NCBI RefSeq assembly: GCF_947499065.1
Contig: NZ_CANMMT010000010.1
Span: forward strand, 1-64,000
DNA from: an uncultured Tenacibaculum sp.
Lineage (GTDB): Bacteria; Bacteroidota; Bacteroidia; Flavobacteriales; Flavobacteriaceae
Direction: 5' to 3'
DNA: 64,000 bases
The position numbers and the translations under genes are program-made. The stretch's first letter is position 1. Every line of letters begins with the position of its first letter. Under the pieces are notes generated by a model. It saw nothing but the letters and a program-made list of their open reading frames with translations, searched no databases and was not told the origin of the DNA. Shown piece by piece: positions 18,608 to 27,735 of the stretch.

Positions 18608-19015
18608 TTACACTAAATCTGCTAGTGTATTATTACGAAGTACTTGTAGAGTGTTATCCCTAACTTGAATCATTAATTTATGTACTGAACATGCGTCTTC
18701 ATCAGGGCAGTCATCACACTTTTCATAATAATTTAAGCTTACACAAGGGAGCATGGCTATAGGACCTTCTAAAGTTCTGATAACATCAGTCATCTTAATT
18801 TCTGAGGCTTCTTTTAACATATAATAACCTCCACCTTTTCCTTTTTTGGCTCCTAAAAATCCTGCTTTTCGTAAGGTAAGTAATATACTTTCTAAAAATT
18901 TATGTGATATATTTTCACTTTCGGAAATAGTAGCTATTTGTACTTTATTTCCTTTTTCTTGTCTTGCAATAAAGGTTAGTGCCTTTAAACCGTATTTTGT
19001 TTTCTTAGAAAGCAT
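18608..19015 (-). CDS. Rrf2 family transcriptional regulator
   Basis: This regulator has the Rrf2 winged-helix N-terminus (SKKTKYGLKALTFIA, then ISHKFLESILLTLRKAGFLGAKKGKGGGY). A C-terminal cysteine cluster is C-x9-C-x2-C-x5-C in PCVSLNYYEKCDDCPDEDAC, which could bind an Fe-S cluster. The ATG at 19015 (135 residues) fits the family better than the upstream start at 19030. It lies 27 bp after metZ, at the end of the riboswitch-led methionine operon. It is followed by the sulfate-assimilation promoter, so control of that operon is likely. By analogy with CymR/IscR-type proteins it may sense cysteine, O-acetylserine or Fe-S status; which one is unknown. Confidence 0.9.
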   Translation of the reverse strand: MLSKKTKYGLKALTFIARQEKGNKVQIATISESENISHKFLESILLTLRKAGFLGAKKGKGGGYYMLKEASEIKMTDVIRTLEGPIAMLPCVSLNYYEKCDDCPDEDACSVHKLMIQVRDNTLQVLRNNTLADLV

Positions 19016-19042
19016 ATTACAAAAATACACTTTATTTGCTTT

Positions 19043-20209
19043 TTAAGTATCTAATGCTTGTGTTAAATCGTTAATAATATCATCTATATTTTCTAAACCA
19101 ACGGAACAACGTACCAATCCGTTTGTGATACCAACTTCTAACCTGTCTTCTTCACTCAACTTACTATGAGTTGTAGATGCAGGATGAGTAACTATGGTTC
19201 TTGTATCTCCTAAGTTTGCTGATAACGAACATAACTTTATGGCATTTAGAAAGCTACGTCCAGCTTCAATTCCACCTTTAATTTCAAAAGCCACAATATT
19301 GCCTCCTAATTTCATTTGTTTTTTTGCTATTTCATGTTTAGGATGTGATTTTAAAAAAGGATATTTTACAAGGTTTACCTTTGGATGTTTTTCTAAAAAT
19401 GTAGCCACTTTTAAAGCATTTTCACAATGTTTTTCAACCCTGATACTTAAGGTTTCTAAACTTTTAGATAATACCCATGCATTAAAAGGTGACATAGCTG
19501 GACCAGTATTTCTTGAAAAAAGATAAATTTCACGAATCAATTCTTTCTTTCCAACGGTGATTCCTCCTAAAACTCTTCCTTGTCCATCAATTAATTTAGT
19601 AGCTGAATGGATAACTAAATCGGCACCAAACTTAATTGGGTTTTGTAAATAAGGAGTAGCAAAACAATTGTCAATAACTAAAAGTAAGTTGTGTTTTTTA
19701 GCAATATTTCCTAGCAATTCTAAATCAATAATATCTACCGCTGGATTTGTAGGTGTTTCTGCATATAGAATTTTTGTGTTTGGCTGAATTAATTGCTCAA
19801 TTTTTTCAACTTCATTTATTTTGAAATAGCTTGTTTCAATATTCCATTTCGGTAAATATTTTGTAAATAAACTATGGGTTGATCCAAATACAGATCTACA
19901 TGAAACAATATGATCTCCAGCATTTAATAAAGCTCCAAAAGTAGAAAATACAGCAGCCATTCCAGTGGCAAAAGCATAGCCAGCTTCTGCTCCTTCCATT
20001 TGCACTATTTTATTTACAAATTCTGTAGTATTTGGATTTGAAAATCTACTGTATAGATTTTTATCTTTTTCTTCAGCAAAAGAAGCACGCATGTCTTCTG
20101 CATCATCAAATACAAAACTTGATGTTAAATATAACGGAGTTGAATGTTCTGAAAATTGAGAGCGTTCAGTTTGTGTTCTAATAGCTTTTGTTTCGAAATG
20201 GTTGCTCAT
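19043..20209 (-). CDS. metZ: O-acylhomoserine sulfhydrylase / trans-sulfuration PLP enzyme (MetZ type)
   Basis: This 388-residue Cys/Met metabolism PLP enzyme carries the lysine motif HSATKLIDGQGRVLGG and the cofactor-binding RFSNPNT and NCFATPYL segments. It converts an O-acylhomoserine plus sulfide to homocysteine (MetZ), though cystathionine synthase or lyase activity cannot be excluded by eye. It shares the transcript with metY and the metX-thrA fusion, 40 bp after the latter. Two sulfhydrylases in one operon suggest different acyl substrates or a division between sulfhydrylation and trans-sulfuration. Confidence 0.88.
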   Translation of the reverse strand: MSNHFETKAIRTQTERSQFSEHSTPLYLTSSFVFDDAEDMRASFAEEKDKNLYSRFSNPNTTEFVNKIVQMEGAEAGYAFATGMAAVFSTFGALLNAGDHIVSCRSVFGSTHSLFTKYLPKWNIETSYFKINEVEKIEQLIQPNTKILYAETPTNPAVDIIDLELLGNIAKKHNLLLVIDNCFATPYLQNPIKFGADLVIHSATKLIDGQGRVLGGITVGKKELIREIYLFSRNTGPAMSPFNAWVLSKSLETLSIRVEKHCENALKVATFLEKHPKVNLVKYPFLKSHPKHEIAKKQMKLGGNIVAFEIKGGIEAGRSFLNAIKLCSLSANLGDTRTIVTHPASTTHSKLSEEDRLEVGITNGLVRCSVGLENIDDIINDLTQALDT

Positions 20210-20249
20210 TATTTTTATATTTAAGAACTATTAAATAGTGGTTTAATGT

Positions 20250-23200
20250 TTAGTTGTTGTTATTAGCTAATCGTAAAATATCTCCAAATACTCCTCTAGC
20301 TGTTACTTTTGCTCCAGCTCCAGCTCCTTGAATTACAATAGGCTGCTCTCCGTAAGATTCTGTGTAAATTTCGAAAATAGCATCAGAGCCTTTTAAACTT
20401 CCAAGAGGTGAATTGATAGGAACAGAAGTTAGTTTTACACTTAAGTTTCCTTTTGTTTGTTGTAGGTCTCCAGATAAGTCTCCTATATATCTTAATACAT
20501 GATTTGATTCTTGATTTTCTTTTAATTTTTGGAAAGAAGAATCTAATTTTTCTAAGTCAGATAAAAAGACTGTAGAAGATATGTTTTGAAGTTCTTTTGG
20601 AATTAAATTTTCTATTGAAATATCTTCAAATTCATTTTCTAAGTCAAGTTCTCTGGCTAAAATCAATAGTTTTCTAGCAACGTCATTACCACATAAATCT
20701 TCACGAGGGTCTGGTTCTGTTAACCCTTTATCTATAGCTTCTTGTAATACCTTTGAAAATGTTGAGTTACTTGATGAATAATGATTGAATATATAACTTA
20801 AAGATCCAGAAAAAACACCTCTAATTCTGGTAATGTTTTCTCCTGAGTCATGTAATAGTTTAATAGTGTCAATTAATGGTAATCCGGCACCAACATTAGT
20901 TTCGTATAGATACTTCTTATTGGTGTTTTCTAAAGTTTTTCTTAGATTTTTATAAGAATTATATGATACCGTATTGGCTATTTTATTAGATGAAACCAAA
21001 TCGAAACCAGCATTTACTAAAGGAATATAGTTGTTAATAAAATCGGTACTTGCCGTATTGTCAACAGCAATTAAGTTTTCTAAATGATTTTCTTTAGAGA
21101 AGTCAATAATATCTTGAACTATTGTGCTGCTTTCTTTTGAACCTTCTAAATCTTTGTTCCAACTTTTAGTTGCTCCATGTTTAGTTAAAAGTACTTTTTT
21201 CGAGTTGGCAATAGCAAAAATATTTAACTGTATTTTTCGTTTTTCTAAAACGGTCTTAGCATTTTCTAATATTTGTTCTATTAGAGTTCCTCCAACTAAA
21301 CCTTTACCAAAAAGAGCAATGTTTATTTTTTTAGAAATTCCAAAAACTTGTCCATGGATTACGTTTAAAGCTTTGTGTAATTCTTCTTTTTTTACAACCA
21401 AGCTAATATTTTTGCCTGTAACAGTATTATTAAATAATAATGGTATTATTTGATTTTTGATTAAGGCATTATAAGGATGATGAAATTCACTTAAATCTTG
21501 TCCAATTATTGATATTACAGCAATATCTTTTACTACAGATATTTTATGGACATCTTTGGTGTAAAATTCATTTTCAAATTCTTTATTCAATGCTTTTATA
21601 GCTTCTCCGGCTCTAGTTTTTTCAACAACCAATCCAATGCCTCTTTCTGAAGATCCTTGAGAAATAAAACTAACACTAATATCAGAACTGCTTAAGGTTT
21701 TAAATATACGAGCGTCAACACCAACTTTTCCTAATAAACCTCTTCCTTCAAAGTTTAATAAAGCTACATTATCTAAAACGGATAATGATTTTATTCCTTT
21801 TGAAGTAGATTTAGAGGTTATTAAAGTTCCTTTATCGTTAGGATTAAAGGTATTTAATATTCTCAAATTGATGTTTTTTTCAAGTAAAGGAATAATTGTT
21901 TTGGCATGTAAAATATTAGCACCAAAGTTTGCTAATTCATTTGCTTCAGAAAAAGAAAGACTTTCTATCTTTTTAGCATCACTTACCAAATCTGGATTAG
22001 CTGTAAATATTCCATCGACATGTGTGTAATTTTGTAATTCATCAGCATCTAAATAATTAGCCAATAAAGATGCCGTATAATTACTACCATTTCTTCCGAG
22101 AGTAGTGGTTTCATTTTTTAAGTTTGAAGCAATAAAACCTGATACTACATTTACGGTAGTATTATTAAATTGGTTAAAATGTTTTTTAACATTCTCCTTA
22201 GAAACCTCTAAAATTGGTTGTGCATTACCAAAATTTTCATCGGTTTTTAATAATATTCTTGAATCTGTAGGATTTGCATTAATTCCTTTTTGCTGTAATA
22301 ATTCAGAAACAGTTTTTATAGATAGTAATTCACCCTGTGCTAAAACTTCATCTTTTATTTTAATACTATAATCGCCTAATAAGTTTACTCCTTCAAATAA
22401 CTTCTCTAAACGAGAGAATTCTGAAGAAAAATCTATTAAAGGAGTTAGTAATGCTTGTTCATGTTTAAAAGCTTCAAGTTGTTGTTGGTATGCTTCGTTT
22501 TTAGCAGCCTTATTTAAAATATCTTCTAAAGTATCGGTAGCGTTTCCACGAGCAGAAACAACAACAGCAATATTTTCACCATCATTAATTTTATTTTCTA
22601 TAATAGAAATTACATTGTGTATTCCTTTGTTTGACAATGATTTTCCACCAAATTTTAAAACTTTCATTTTGTTGTTTTTTGAATTTTTATTGAATATGGG
22701 TTCAATAATTTCTTTTAGTTGTTCGTATTCTATTAAAAAAGCATCATGACCGTGGTCAGAATTGATTTCATTATAAGTTACATTTGAATGTACTGTAGCA
22801 AGTTCTTTGTGTGTTTCTCTATTTTCTTCAGCAGTAAAAAACAAATCAGAGTCAACTCCTATAATATGAATGTCGGCTTTTATCGTTTCTAACACATTTA
22901 AGACTTTACGTTCCTTGGTTACATCAATTGTTTTTAATAATTGATTCATTAATTTATAAGATGCTAATTGATAGCGCTCTTGTAATTTTTTACCATGATG
23001 AAGTAACCAGCTTTCTACATTGAAAATTTGTAATTCTTCATTTTTTGAACGTTGAAAACGTTTTTTAAAAGACTCTGGAGTACGATAACAAAGCATAGCA
23101 TGCATGCGAGCATCGTGTACTGGATTGCTAGAATTGATTAAAAACTGTTCTTGAATTTGACAATTTGCAATTAGCCAATCGGTAGATTTCCAATCTGTAG

Positions 23201-23648
23201 CAACAGGAATCAAATGTTCAGTTATTGTTGGTTTTAAAACGGCCATTTCCCAAGCAATGCCTCCTCCTAAAGAACCACCAATTAAAGCAAATAGCTTTTT
23301 AATGTTTAGTTTTTCCAAGCCTAATAAAAAGATATTGGCAATGTCCCTAGCTACAAAATTTTTATAATCATCTATTAAGAAATTATCATAACCATTACCA
23401 GGAATATTAAAACATAAAACAGTATATTTTTGAATATCTATTACTTTGTTCTTTCCAATAATATCTTTCCACCAACCATTTTCGCCAGCAACATTGCTAT
23501 TTCCTGTTAATGCATGATTAATTAGAATAACAGGAGCAGTACCCAAGTGTTTCCCAAACAACTGATAACTTAAAGGTATATCATTAAACTGAGCACCACT
23601 TCCTGTTGTGTAACTAAGAATATTTATATGTAATAATTCACTTTTCAT
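20250..23648 (-). CDS. thrA: Fused homoserine O-acyltransferase (MetX) - aspartokinase - homoserine dehydrogenase (ThrA)
   Basis: This single 1132-residue frame joins three enzymes. Residues 1-327 are an alpha/beta hydrolase acyltransferase of MetX type with nucleophile motif GGSLGGG, acid motif GVDSDLFF and histidine motif SDHGHDAFL. Residue 328 begins a normal ThrA N-terminus (MKVLKFGGKSL). Aspartokinase runs to about 780. Homoserine dehydrogenase follows with Rossmann motif FGKGLVGGTL, FSGSLSYIFN and GLTEPDPREDLCG. A short Asn/Lys-rich linker joins MetX to ThrA. The product would make homoserine and then activate it with an acyl group for metY/metZ. No stop or frameshift separates the parts. 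The acyl donor (acetyl- or succinyl-CoA) cannot be read by eye. Confidence 0.95.
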   Translation of the reverse strand: MKSELLHINILSYTTGSGAQFNDIPLSYQLFGKHLGTAPVILINHALTGNSNVAGENGWWKDIIGKNKVIDIQKYTVLCFNIPGNGYDNFLIDDYKNFVARDIANIFLLGLEKLNIKKLFALIGGSLGGGIAWEMAVLKPTITEHLIPVATDWKSTDWLIANCQIQEQFLINSSNPVHDARMHAMLCYRTPESFKKRFQRSKNEELQIFNVESWLLHHGKKLQERYQLASYKLMNQLLKTIDVTKERKVLNVLETIKADIHIIGVDSDLFFTAEENRETHKELATVHSNVTYNEINSDHGHDAFLIEYEQLKEIIEPIFNKNSKNNKMKVLKFGGKSLSNKGIHNVISIIENKINDGENIAVVVSARGNATDTLEDILNKAAKNEAYQQQLEAFKHEQALLTPLIDFSSEFSRLEKLFEGVNLLGDYSIKIKDEVLAQGELLSIKTVSELLQQKGINANPTDSRILLKTDENFGNAQPILEVSKENVKKHFNQFNNTTVNVVSGFIASNLKNETTTLGRNGSNYTASLLANYLDADELQNYTHVDGIFTANPDLVSDAKKIESLSFSEANELANFGANILHAKTIIPLLEKNINLRILNTFNPNDKGTLITSKSTSKGIKSLSVLDNVALLNFEGRGLLGKVGVDARIFKTLSSSDISVSFISQGSSERGIGLVVEKTRAGEAIKALNKEFENEFYTKDVHKISVVKDIAVISIIGQDLSEFHHPYNALIKNQIIPLLFNNTVTGKNISLVVKKEELHKALNVIHGQVFGISKKINIALFGKGLVGGTLIEQILENAKTVLEKRKIQLNIFAIANSKKVLLTKHGATKSWNKDLEGSKESSTIVQDIIDFSKENHLENLIAVDNTASTDFINNYIPLVNAGFDLVSSNKIANTVSYNSYKNLRKTLENTNKKYLYETNVGAGLPLIDTIKLLHDSGENITRIRGVFSGSLSYIFNHYSSSNSTFSKVLQEAIDKGLTEPDPREDLCGNDVARKLLILARELDLENEFEDISIENLIPKELQNISSTVFLSDLEKLDSSFQKLKENQESNHVLRYIGDLSGDLQQTKGNLSVKLTSVPINSPLGSLKGSDAIFEIYTESYGEQPIVIQGAGAGAKVTARGVFGDILRLANNNN

Positions 23649-23671
23649 TATTTAAAGTAGTCTTTAAACTT

Positions 23672-24964
23672 TTAAACAAAAGCTTCCTTTGGTATTTTAT
23701 TGAAGGCTTCTTTTAGGTCTGATTTTAAATCGTCAATGTTTTCTAAACCAACAGATAATCTTATTAAATCTTCTGTAACACCAGCACTAGCTTGTTCTTC
23801 AGGATTTAATTGTTGATGTGTAGTGCTTGAAGGATGAATAATTAAAGATTTTGTATCTCCAATATTTGCTAAAAGTGAAAATGTTTTAGTGGTATTAGCT
23901 ATTGTTTTTGCTGCTTCAAAACCACCTTTAGCTCCAAAAGTGACTATTCCGCTTTGACCTTTTGGTAAATAATTATTGGCTAAGGTTTTGTATTTACTAC
24001 TTTTTAAACCAGGATAGTTTACCCAAGCAACCTCTTCTTGTTCCTCTAACCATTGGGCTAATGCTAAAGCATTTTCTGAATGTTTTTGAATTCTAATGTC
24101 TAAGGTTTCTAACCCTTGAATAATGTTAAAAGCGTTTGTTGGACTTAAAGCACCTCCAAAATCACGTAGACCTTCTAAAATTAATTTAAAAGTATAAGAT
24201 GCGGCACCTAAAGTTTCATAGTACTTTAAGCCATGATACCCTGCTGAAGGTTCTGTAAATTCAGGAAATTTACCATTAGCCCAATTGAAAGTACCAGCAT
24301 CGATAATTGCACCTCCTAAAGAGTTTCCTTGTCCTCCAATGTATTTAGTTAAAGAGTGAATGACAATATCAGCTCCATGCTTGATTGGGTTTAGTAGGGC
24401 AGGAGTAGCAACGGTATTATCGACAATGAAAGGGACTTCAGCTTTTTTTGCTTGCTTAGAAATAGCTTCTAAGTCTAAAACATCAAGCTTAGGATTTCCT
24501 AAAGATTCAACAAAAAATGCTCTTGTATTTTCTTGAACAGCTTTACCGAAATTTTCAGGGTCAGAAGCATCAACAAAAGTTGTAGTAATACCTAAGCGAG
24601 GTAAGGTAACATTTAATAAATTATAAGTTCCGCCGTATAAACTACTAGATGCTACAATATGATCGCCTGCTTTTAGTAAGGTTAGTAATCCTGTAGAGAT
24701 GGCAGCGGTACCAGAAGCAAAAACAACAGCACCAATTCCTCCTTCCAAAGAGGCCAAACGTTCTTGTAAAATTTGATTTGTAGGATTGTTTAATCGAGTA
24801 TAAATGAATCCTAATTCTTTTAATGAAAAAAGATTTGCTGCATGATCAGAGTCATTGAAAACATAAGAGGTTGTTTGATAAATAGGAACAGCTCTTGTGC
24901 CTCCTGTTTGTTTTACATCATGTCCTGCGTGCAACGCTTTTGTTGCAAATTTTTGTGTACTCAT
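23672..24964 (-). CDS. metY: O-acetylhomoserine aminocarboxypropyltransferase (sulfhydrylase)
   Basis: This 430-residue enzyme has the length and motifs of MetY: YTRLNNPTN, the PLP lysine region HSLTKYIGGQGNSLGG and SLGNPKLDVLD. It makes homocysteine from O-acetylhomoserine and sulfide. It is the first gene after a SAM-I riboswitch and is followed 23 bp later by the fused metX-thrA gene that makes its substrate. Sulfide comes from the neighbouring sulfate-assimilation operon. Confidence 0.95.
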   Translation of the reverse strand: MSTQKFATKALHAGHDVKQTGGTRAVPIYQTTSYVFNDSDHAANLFSLKELGFIYTRLNNPTNQILQERLASLEGGIGAVVFASGTAAISTGLLTLLKAGDHIVASSSLYGGTYNLLNVTLPRLGITTTFVDASDPENFGKAVQENTRAFFVESLGNPKLDVLDLEAISKQAKKAEVPFIVDNTVATPALLNPIKHGADIVIHSLTKYIGGQGNSLGGAIIDAGTFNWANGKFPEFTEPSAGYHGLKYYETLGAASYTFKLILEGLRDFGGALSPTNAFNIIQGLETLDIRIQKHSENALALAQWLEEQEEVAWVNYPGLKSSKYKTLANNYLPKGQSGIVTFGAKGGFEAAKTIANTTKTFSLLANIGDTKSLIIHPSSTTHQQLNPEEQASAGVTEDLIRLSVGLENIDDLKSDLKEAFNKIPKEAFV

Positions 24965-25096
24965 TTTTCTTGTTTTTGAGTTAATAAATAATTAAACCAA
25001 AAGCCAAATGCGTCAATGTTTTGACGTACTTACTAGAAAAATGTTATTAAGAAATATTAGAAATTTCAGTATGAGTTTATAGAAATTTCTTTTTGG

Positions 25097-25228
25097 TTAT
25101 CTATCCTTGTAGTTACATCTCGATTTTTTTACTGAAGTAACATTTTGGTAGAATTTAGCACCTTCTTTGTATAAAACAAAGGGTTGCTAAGGCTTCATAG
25201 GGTCTAATCCCTCCACCTTTCTTGATAA
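25097..25228 (-). promoter_or_regulatory. SAM-I (S-box) riboswitch upstream of metY-metX/thrA-metZ-rrf2
   Basis: On the minus strand P1 pairs TTATCAAG with GATA-GATAA. The core GGTGGAGGGATTAGACCC, GAAGCC, GCAACCC and AAGGTGCTAAATTCT blocks match the S-box. It is strongly similar to the metH element at 6403-6500 through the core, but it has a longer P4 region (132 nt in all). About 130 nt separate it from the metY start. That spacer holds two hairpins but no terminator-like T-run, so the mode of control is unclear. Confidence 0.93.
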
Positions 25229-25401
25229 CATCGTCAATAAGTGATTGAACTTTTACGAATGCAAATATTCAGTTATAAAAATTTAATTTCCTAATATTTT
25301 TTACTTTTTTTTATTTTTTAATTGGTTATATACTACGTATATAGAATTTTATTTTTAATTCTTTTTTAACAAAAAGCTTTTTAAAATTTGAATTTAATCA
25401 A

Positions 25402-25409
25402 TAACTTTG
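25402..25409 (+). promoter_or_regulatory. -7 promoter box of metK
   Basis: TAACTTTG fits TAnnTTTG. A start a few bases downstream would place the RNA 5' end just before the SAM-II aptamer at 25423. No clear -33 TTG at normal spacing is seen. Confidence 0.55.
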
Positions 25410-25422
25410 CGGCTGAATTTTT

Positions 25423-25472
25423 GAGGAGAAATTTGATCTGATTGCAACCTCTATAAAAAATGCTAAAGCAGT
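25423..25472 (+). promoter_or_regulatory. SAM-II type riboswitch upstream of metK
   Basis: The segment has the H-type pseudoknot layout of SAM-II RNAs. P1 is GAGG (25423-25426) with CCTC (25448-25451). The loop carries the conserved TTTG and TTGCA. A linker TATAAAAAAT precedes GCTAAAG (25462-25468). TTGC pairs with GCTA as in known SAM-II aptamers, and CTG (25438-25440) pairs with CAG (25469-25471) as the second pseudoknot helix. The lengths between elements match those I recall for alphaproteobacterial and marine SAM-II aptamers. It starts about 10 nt after a predicted promoter and precedes the SAM synthetase gene. Confidence 0.82.
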
Positions 25473-25504
25473 AATTATCTACTTCTTTTAGCGACCAAGC
25501 AATC
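25440..25504 (+). promoter_or_regulatory. Alternative stem that would dismantle the metK SAM-II aptamer
   Basis: GATTGC (25440-25445) can pair with GCAATC (25499-25504), and GCTAAAG (25462-25468) with CTTTTAGC (25485-25492). Both left arms are aptamer core segments, so the two folds exclude each other. This looks like the expression platform; the sign of regulation is not clear from sequence. Confidence 0.55.
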
Positions 25505-25540
25505 CAAGTTTTTCTTCCGTTAATTTTTAAAAAGAAGTTT

Positions 25541-26797
25541 ATGTCATATTTATTTACTTCAGAAAGTGTTTCTGAAGGACATCCAGATAAAGTAGCAGAT
25601 CAGATTTCTGATGCTTTAATAGATAATTTTTTAGCTTTTGATGAAACGTCTAAGGTAGCTTGTGAAACTTTGGTAACTACTGGTCAAGTTGTATTGGCTG
25701 GTGAGGTAAAATCTAAAACATATTTAGATGTTCAAAAAATTGCAAGAGATGTAATAAACAAAATAGGGTATACCAAAAGCGAATATATGTTTGATGGTAG
25801 TTCTTGTGGGGTTTTTTCAGCAATTCACGAGCAATCACCAGATATTAATCAAGGAGTAGAAAGAGCAAATCCAGAAGATCAAGGAGCAGGAGACCAAGGA
25901 ATGATGTTTGGTTATGCTACTGATGAAACTGATAATTATATGCCTTTAGCATTAGAGTTATCGCACCGTTTGTTAATTGAGTTAGCTGAATTAAGAAGAG
26001 AGAATAAAGATATTACTTACTTACGTCCAGATGCTAAATCTCAAGTAACTATTGAGTATTCTGACGATAATGTTCCTCAAAGAATTGATGCTATTGTAAT
26101 TTCTACTCAGCATGATGATTTTGATGAAAGTGAAGAGGTAATGTTAGCAAAAATTAAGTCTGATATTATATCTATTTTAATACCAAGAGTAGTAGCTAAA
26201 TTACCAGAGCACATTCAGGCGTTATTTACTGATGATATTACATATCATATTAATCCAACAGGAATTTTTGTTATTGGAGGACCTCATGGGGATACAGGAT
26301 TAACAGGTCGTAAGATTATTGTTGATACTTATGGAGGTAAAGGAGCTCACGGTGGAGGTGCTTTCTCAGGAAAAGACCCTTCTAAAGTAGATCGTTCTGG
26401 AGCTTACGCAACTCGTCATATTGCTAAAAACTTAGTAGCTGCTGGTTTATGTAAAGAAGTGTTAGTACAAGTTTCTTATGCTATTGGAGTAGCTAAGCCA
26501 ACAAGTATTAATGTTGAAACTTATGGAACTGCAACAGTTGATATGACTGATGGTGAAATAAGTAAAGTAGTAGAAACTATTTTTGATATGCGTCCTTATT
26601 TTATAGAACAACGTTTAAAATTAAGAACGCCTATTTATTCTGAAACAGCTGCTTACGGACACATGGGAAGAACTCCAGAAAAGAAAACAGTTACTTTCAG
26701 GAACCCAATGGGAGATACTATTGAGCGTGAAGTAGAAACGTTTACTTGGGAGAAATTAGATTATGTAGATAAAGTAAAAGCTGCATTCAAATTGTAA
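25541..26797 (+). CDS. metK: S-adenosylmethionine synthetase
   Basis: This 418-residue enzyme makes SAM from methionine and ATP. The signatures are [20 protein letters not shown] at the N-terminus, [13 protein letters not shown] near residue 120 and [19 protein letters not shown] in the middle (P-loop-like). It is transcribed divergently from the metY operon. The leader carries a SAM-II type riboswitch, so its product probably controls it directly. A strong terminator follows. Confidence 0.97.
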   Translation: MSYLFTSESVSEGHPDKVADQISDALIDNFLAFDETSKVACETLVTTGQVVLAGEVKSKTYLDVQKIARDVINKIGYTKSEYMFDGSSCGVFSAIHEQSPDINQGVERANPEDQGAGDQGMMFGYATDETDNYMPLALELSHRLLIELAELRRENKDITYLRPDAKSQVTIEYSDDNVPQRIDAIVISTQHDDFDESEEVMLAKIKSDIISILIPRVVAKLPEHIQALFTDDITYHINPTGIFVIGGPHGDTGLTGRKIIVDTYGGKGAHGGGAFSGKDPSKVDRSGAYATRHIAKNLVAAGLCKEVLVQVSYAIGVAKPTSINVETYGTATVDMTDGEISKVVETIFDMRPYFIEQRLKLRTPIYSETAAYGHMGRTPEKKTVTFRNPMGDTIEREVETFTWEKLDYVDKVKAAFKL

Positions 26798-26819
26798 ATT
26801 ATTCAATAATTATATAAAA

Positions 26820-26850
26820 AACTCACAATTTAGGTTGTGAGTTTTTTTTT
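26820..26850 (+). terminator. Terminator of metK
   Basis: AACTCACAA pairs with TTGTGAGTT across a short loop, followed by ten T. Confidence 0.9.
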
Positions 26851-26895
26851 GATTTAATTATATTTGAAATTCAATTTATAATTAAAAAAAATACT

Positions 26896-27669
26896 ATGAA
26901 TAATTTAAAATTAGCCTTTGTATTAGGCTTAGGGTTCCTATTGTCTATTGGTTGTACTAATTCAGCTTCAGAAGATTTTGAAGAAATCAATGGTCAGTTT
27001 AAGAAAAAGAGATTAAAAACAATTTCAATGCTTGATAAAGGCGCTACTTCAGGAGTTGTAACCACCAGTTTTACATATGATTCTAAAAATAAGCTAGTAA
27101 GTGTTTCAGGAACTGAAAATACTAATACTGAAACAATAAATTATAGTAATAATGGAAATACAATAGAAGCTTCTAATGGAAGTAGTACTCCGGAGAACTT
27201 CTCTATTGAGCAATTATATAAATCTCCTTATGAAGTTTTTAAAAATGGTGAGGTACTAGAATATGATTCTAATAAGAATCCAAGTAAAGTTTTATTTAAG
27301 CATAATGTTTATCATGCGAATTCTGGAACTTATTCTGTAGAAAACCATACAGCTGAAATTAAATACGATGATAAACCAAATTTATTCTTTTCAACTTTAG
27401 AAGCAGCAGGTATTATAGAAATTTTAGATGGTGTAGGCTTACAAATAGGAGTAAATTTTCAGCCAACTGAAGTTATTAAAGCTAGAGCATTGTTACCTGT
27501 AAATAACTTAACTAAGGTAGTGTATAAAGACGCAGATAATAAAATTTTAGGTTCTTTAAATATTGAGTATACTTATGATACTGATGGTTATCCTATAAAA
27601 GGTATTGGAGTTGCAACAAATCAAAGTGAATCGATTAATGTTGAAGCAACATATAGTTATCATAATTAA
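26896..27669 (+). CDS. Putative lipoprotein of unknown function
   Basis: This 257-residue protein has a lipoprotein signal peptide with lipobox LSIGC (Cys20) followed by TNSAS. The mature part alternates short beta strands of the kind FTYDSKNKLVSVSGT and YTYDTDGYPIKGIG, resembling RHS/YD-like or DUF4595-type repeats. No catalytic motif is visible. It stands alone between two terminators, downstream of metK, and is probably anchored in the envelope. Confidence 0.75.
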   Translation: MNNLKLAFVLGLGFLLSIGCTNSASEDFEEINGQFKKKRLKTISMLDKGATSGVVTTSFTYDSKNKLVSVSGTENTNTETINYSNNGNTIEASNGSSTPENFSIEQLYKSPYEVFKNGEVLEYDSNKNPSKVLFKHNVYHANSGTYSVENHTAEIKYDDKPNLFFSTLEAAGIIEILDGVGLQIGVNFQPTEVIKARALLPVNNLTKVVYKDADNKILGSLNIEYTYDTDGYPIKGIGVATNQSESINVEATYSYHN

Positions 27670-27690
27670 TTTTTAAATAAAAATAAAAAA

Positions 27691-27718
27691 AGGCAGAGAA
27701 ATTTTCTCTGCCTTTTTT
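27691..27718. terminator. Bidirectional terminator between the lipoprotein gene and sppA
   Basis: AGGCAGAGAA pairs with TTCTCTGCCT, flanked by A-run and T-run. It can serve both convergent genes (the lipoprotein gene on plus and sppA on minus). Confidence 0.88.
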
Positions 27719-27735
27719 ATTAGAATTTACTTTCT

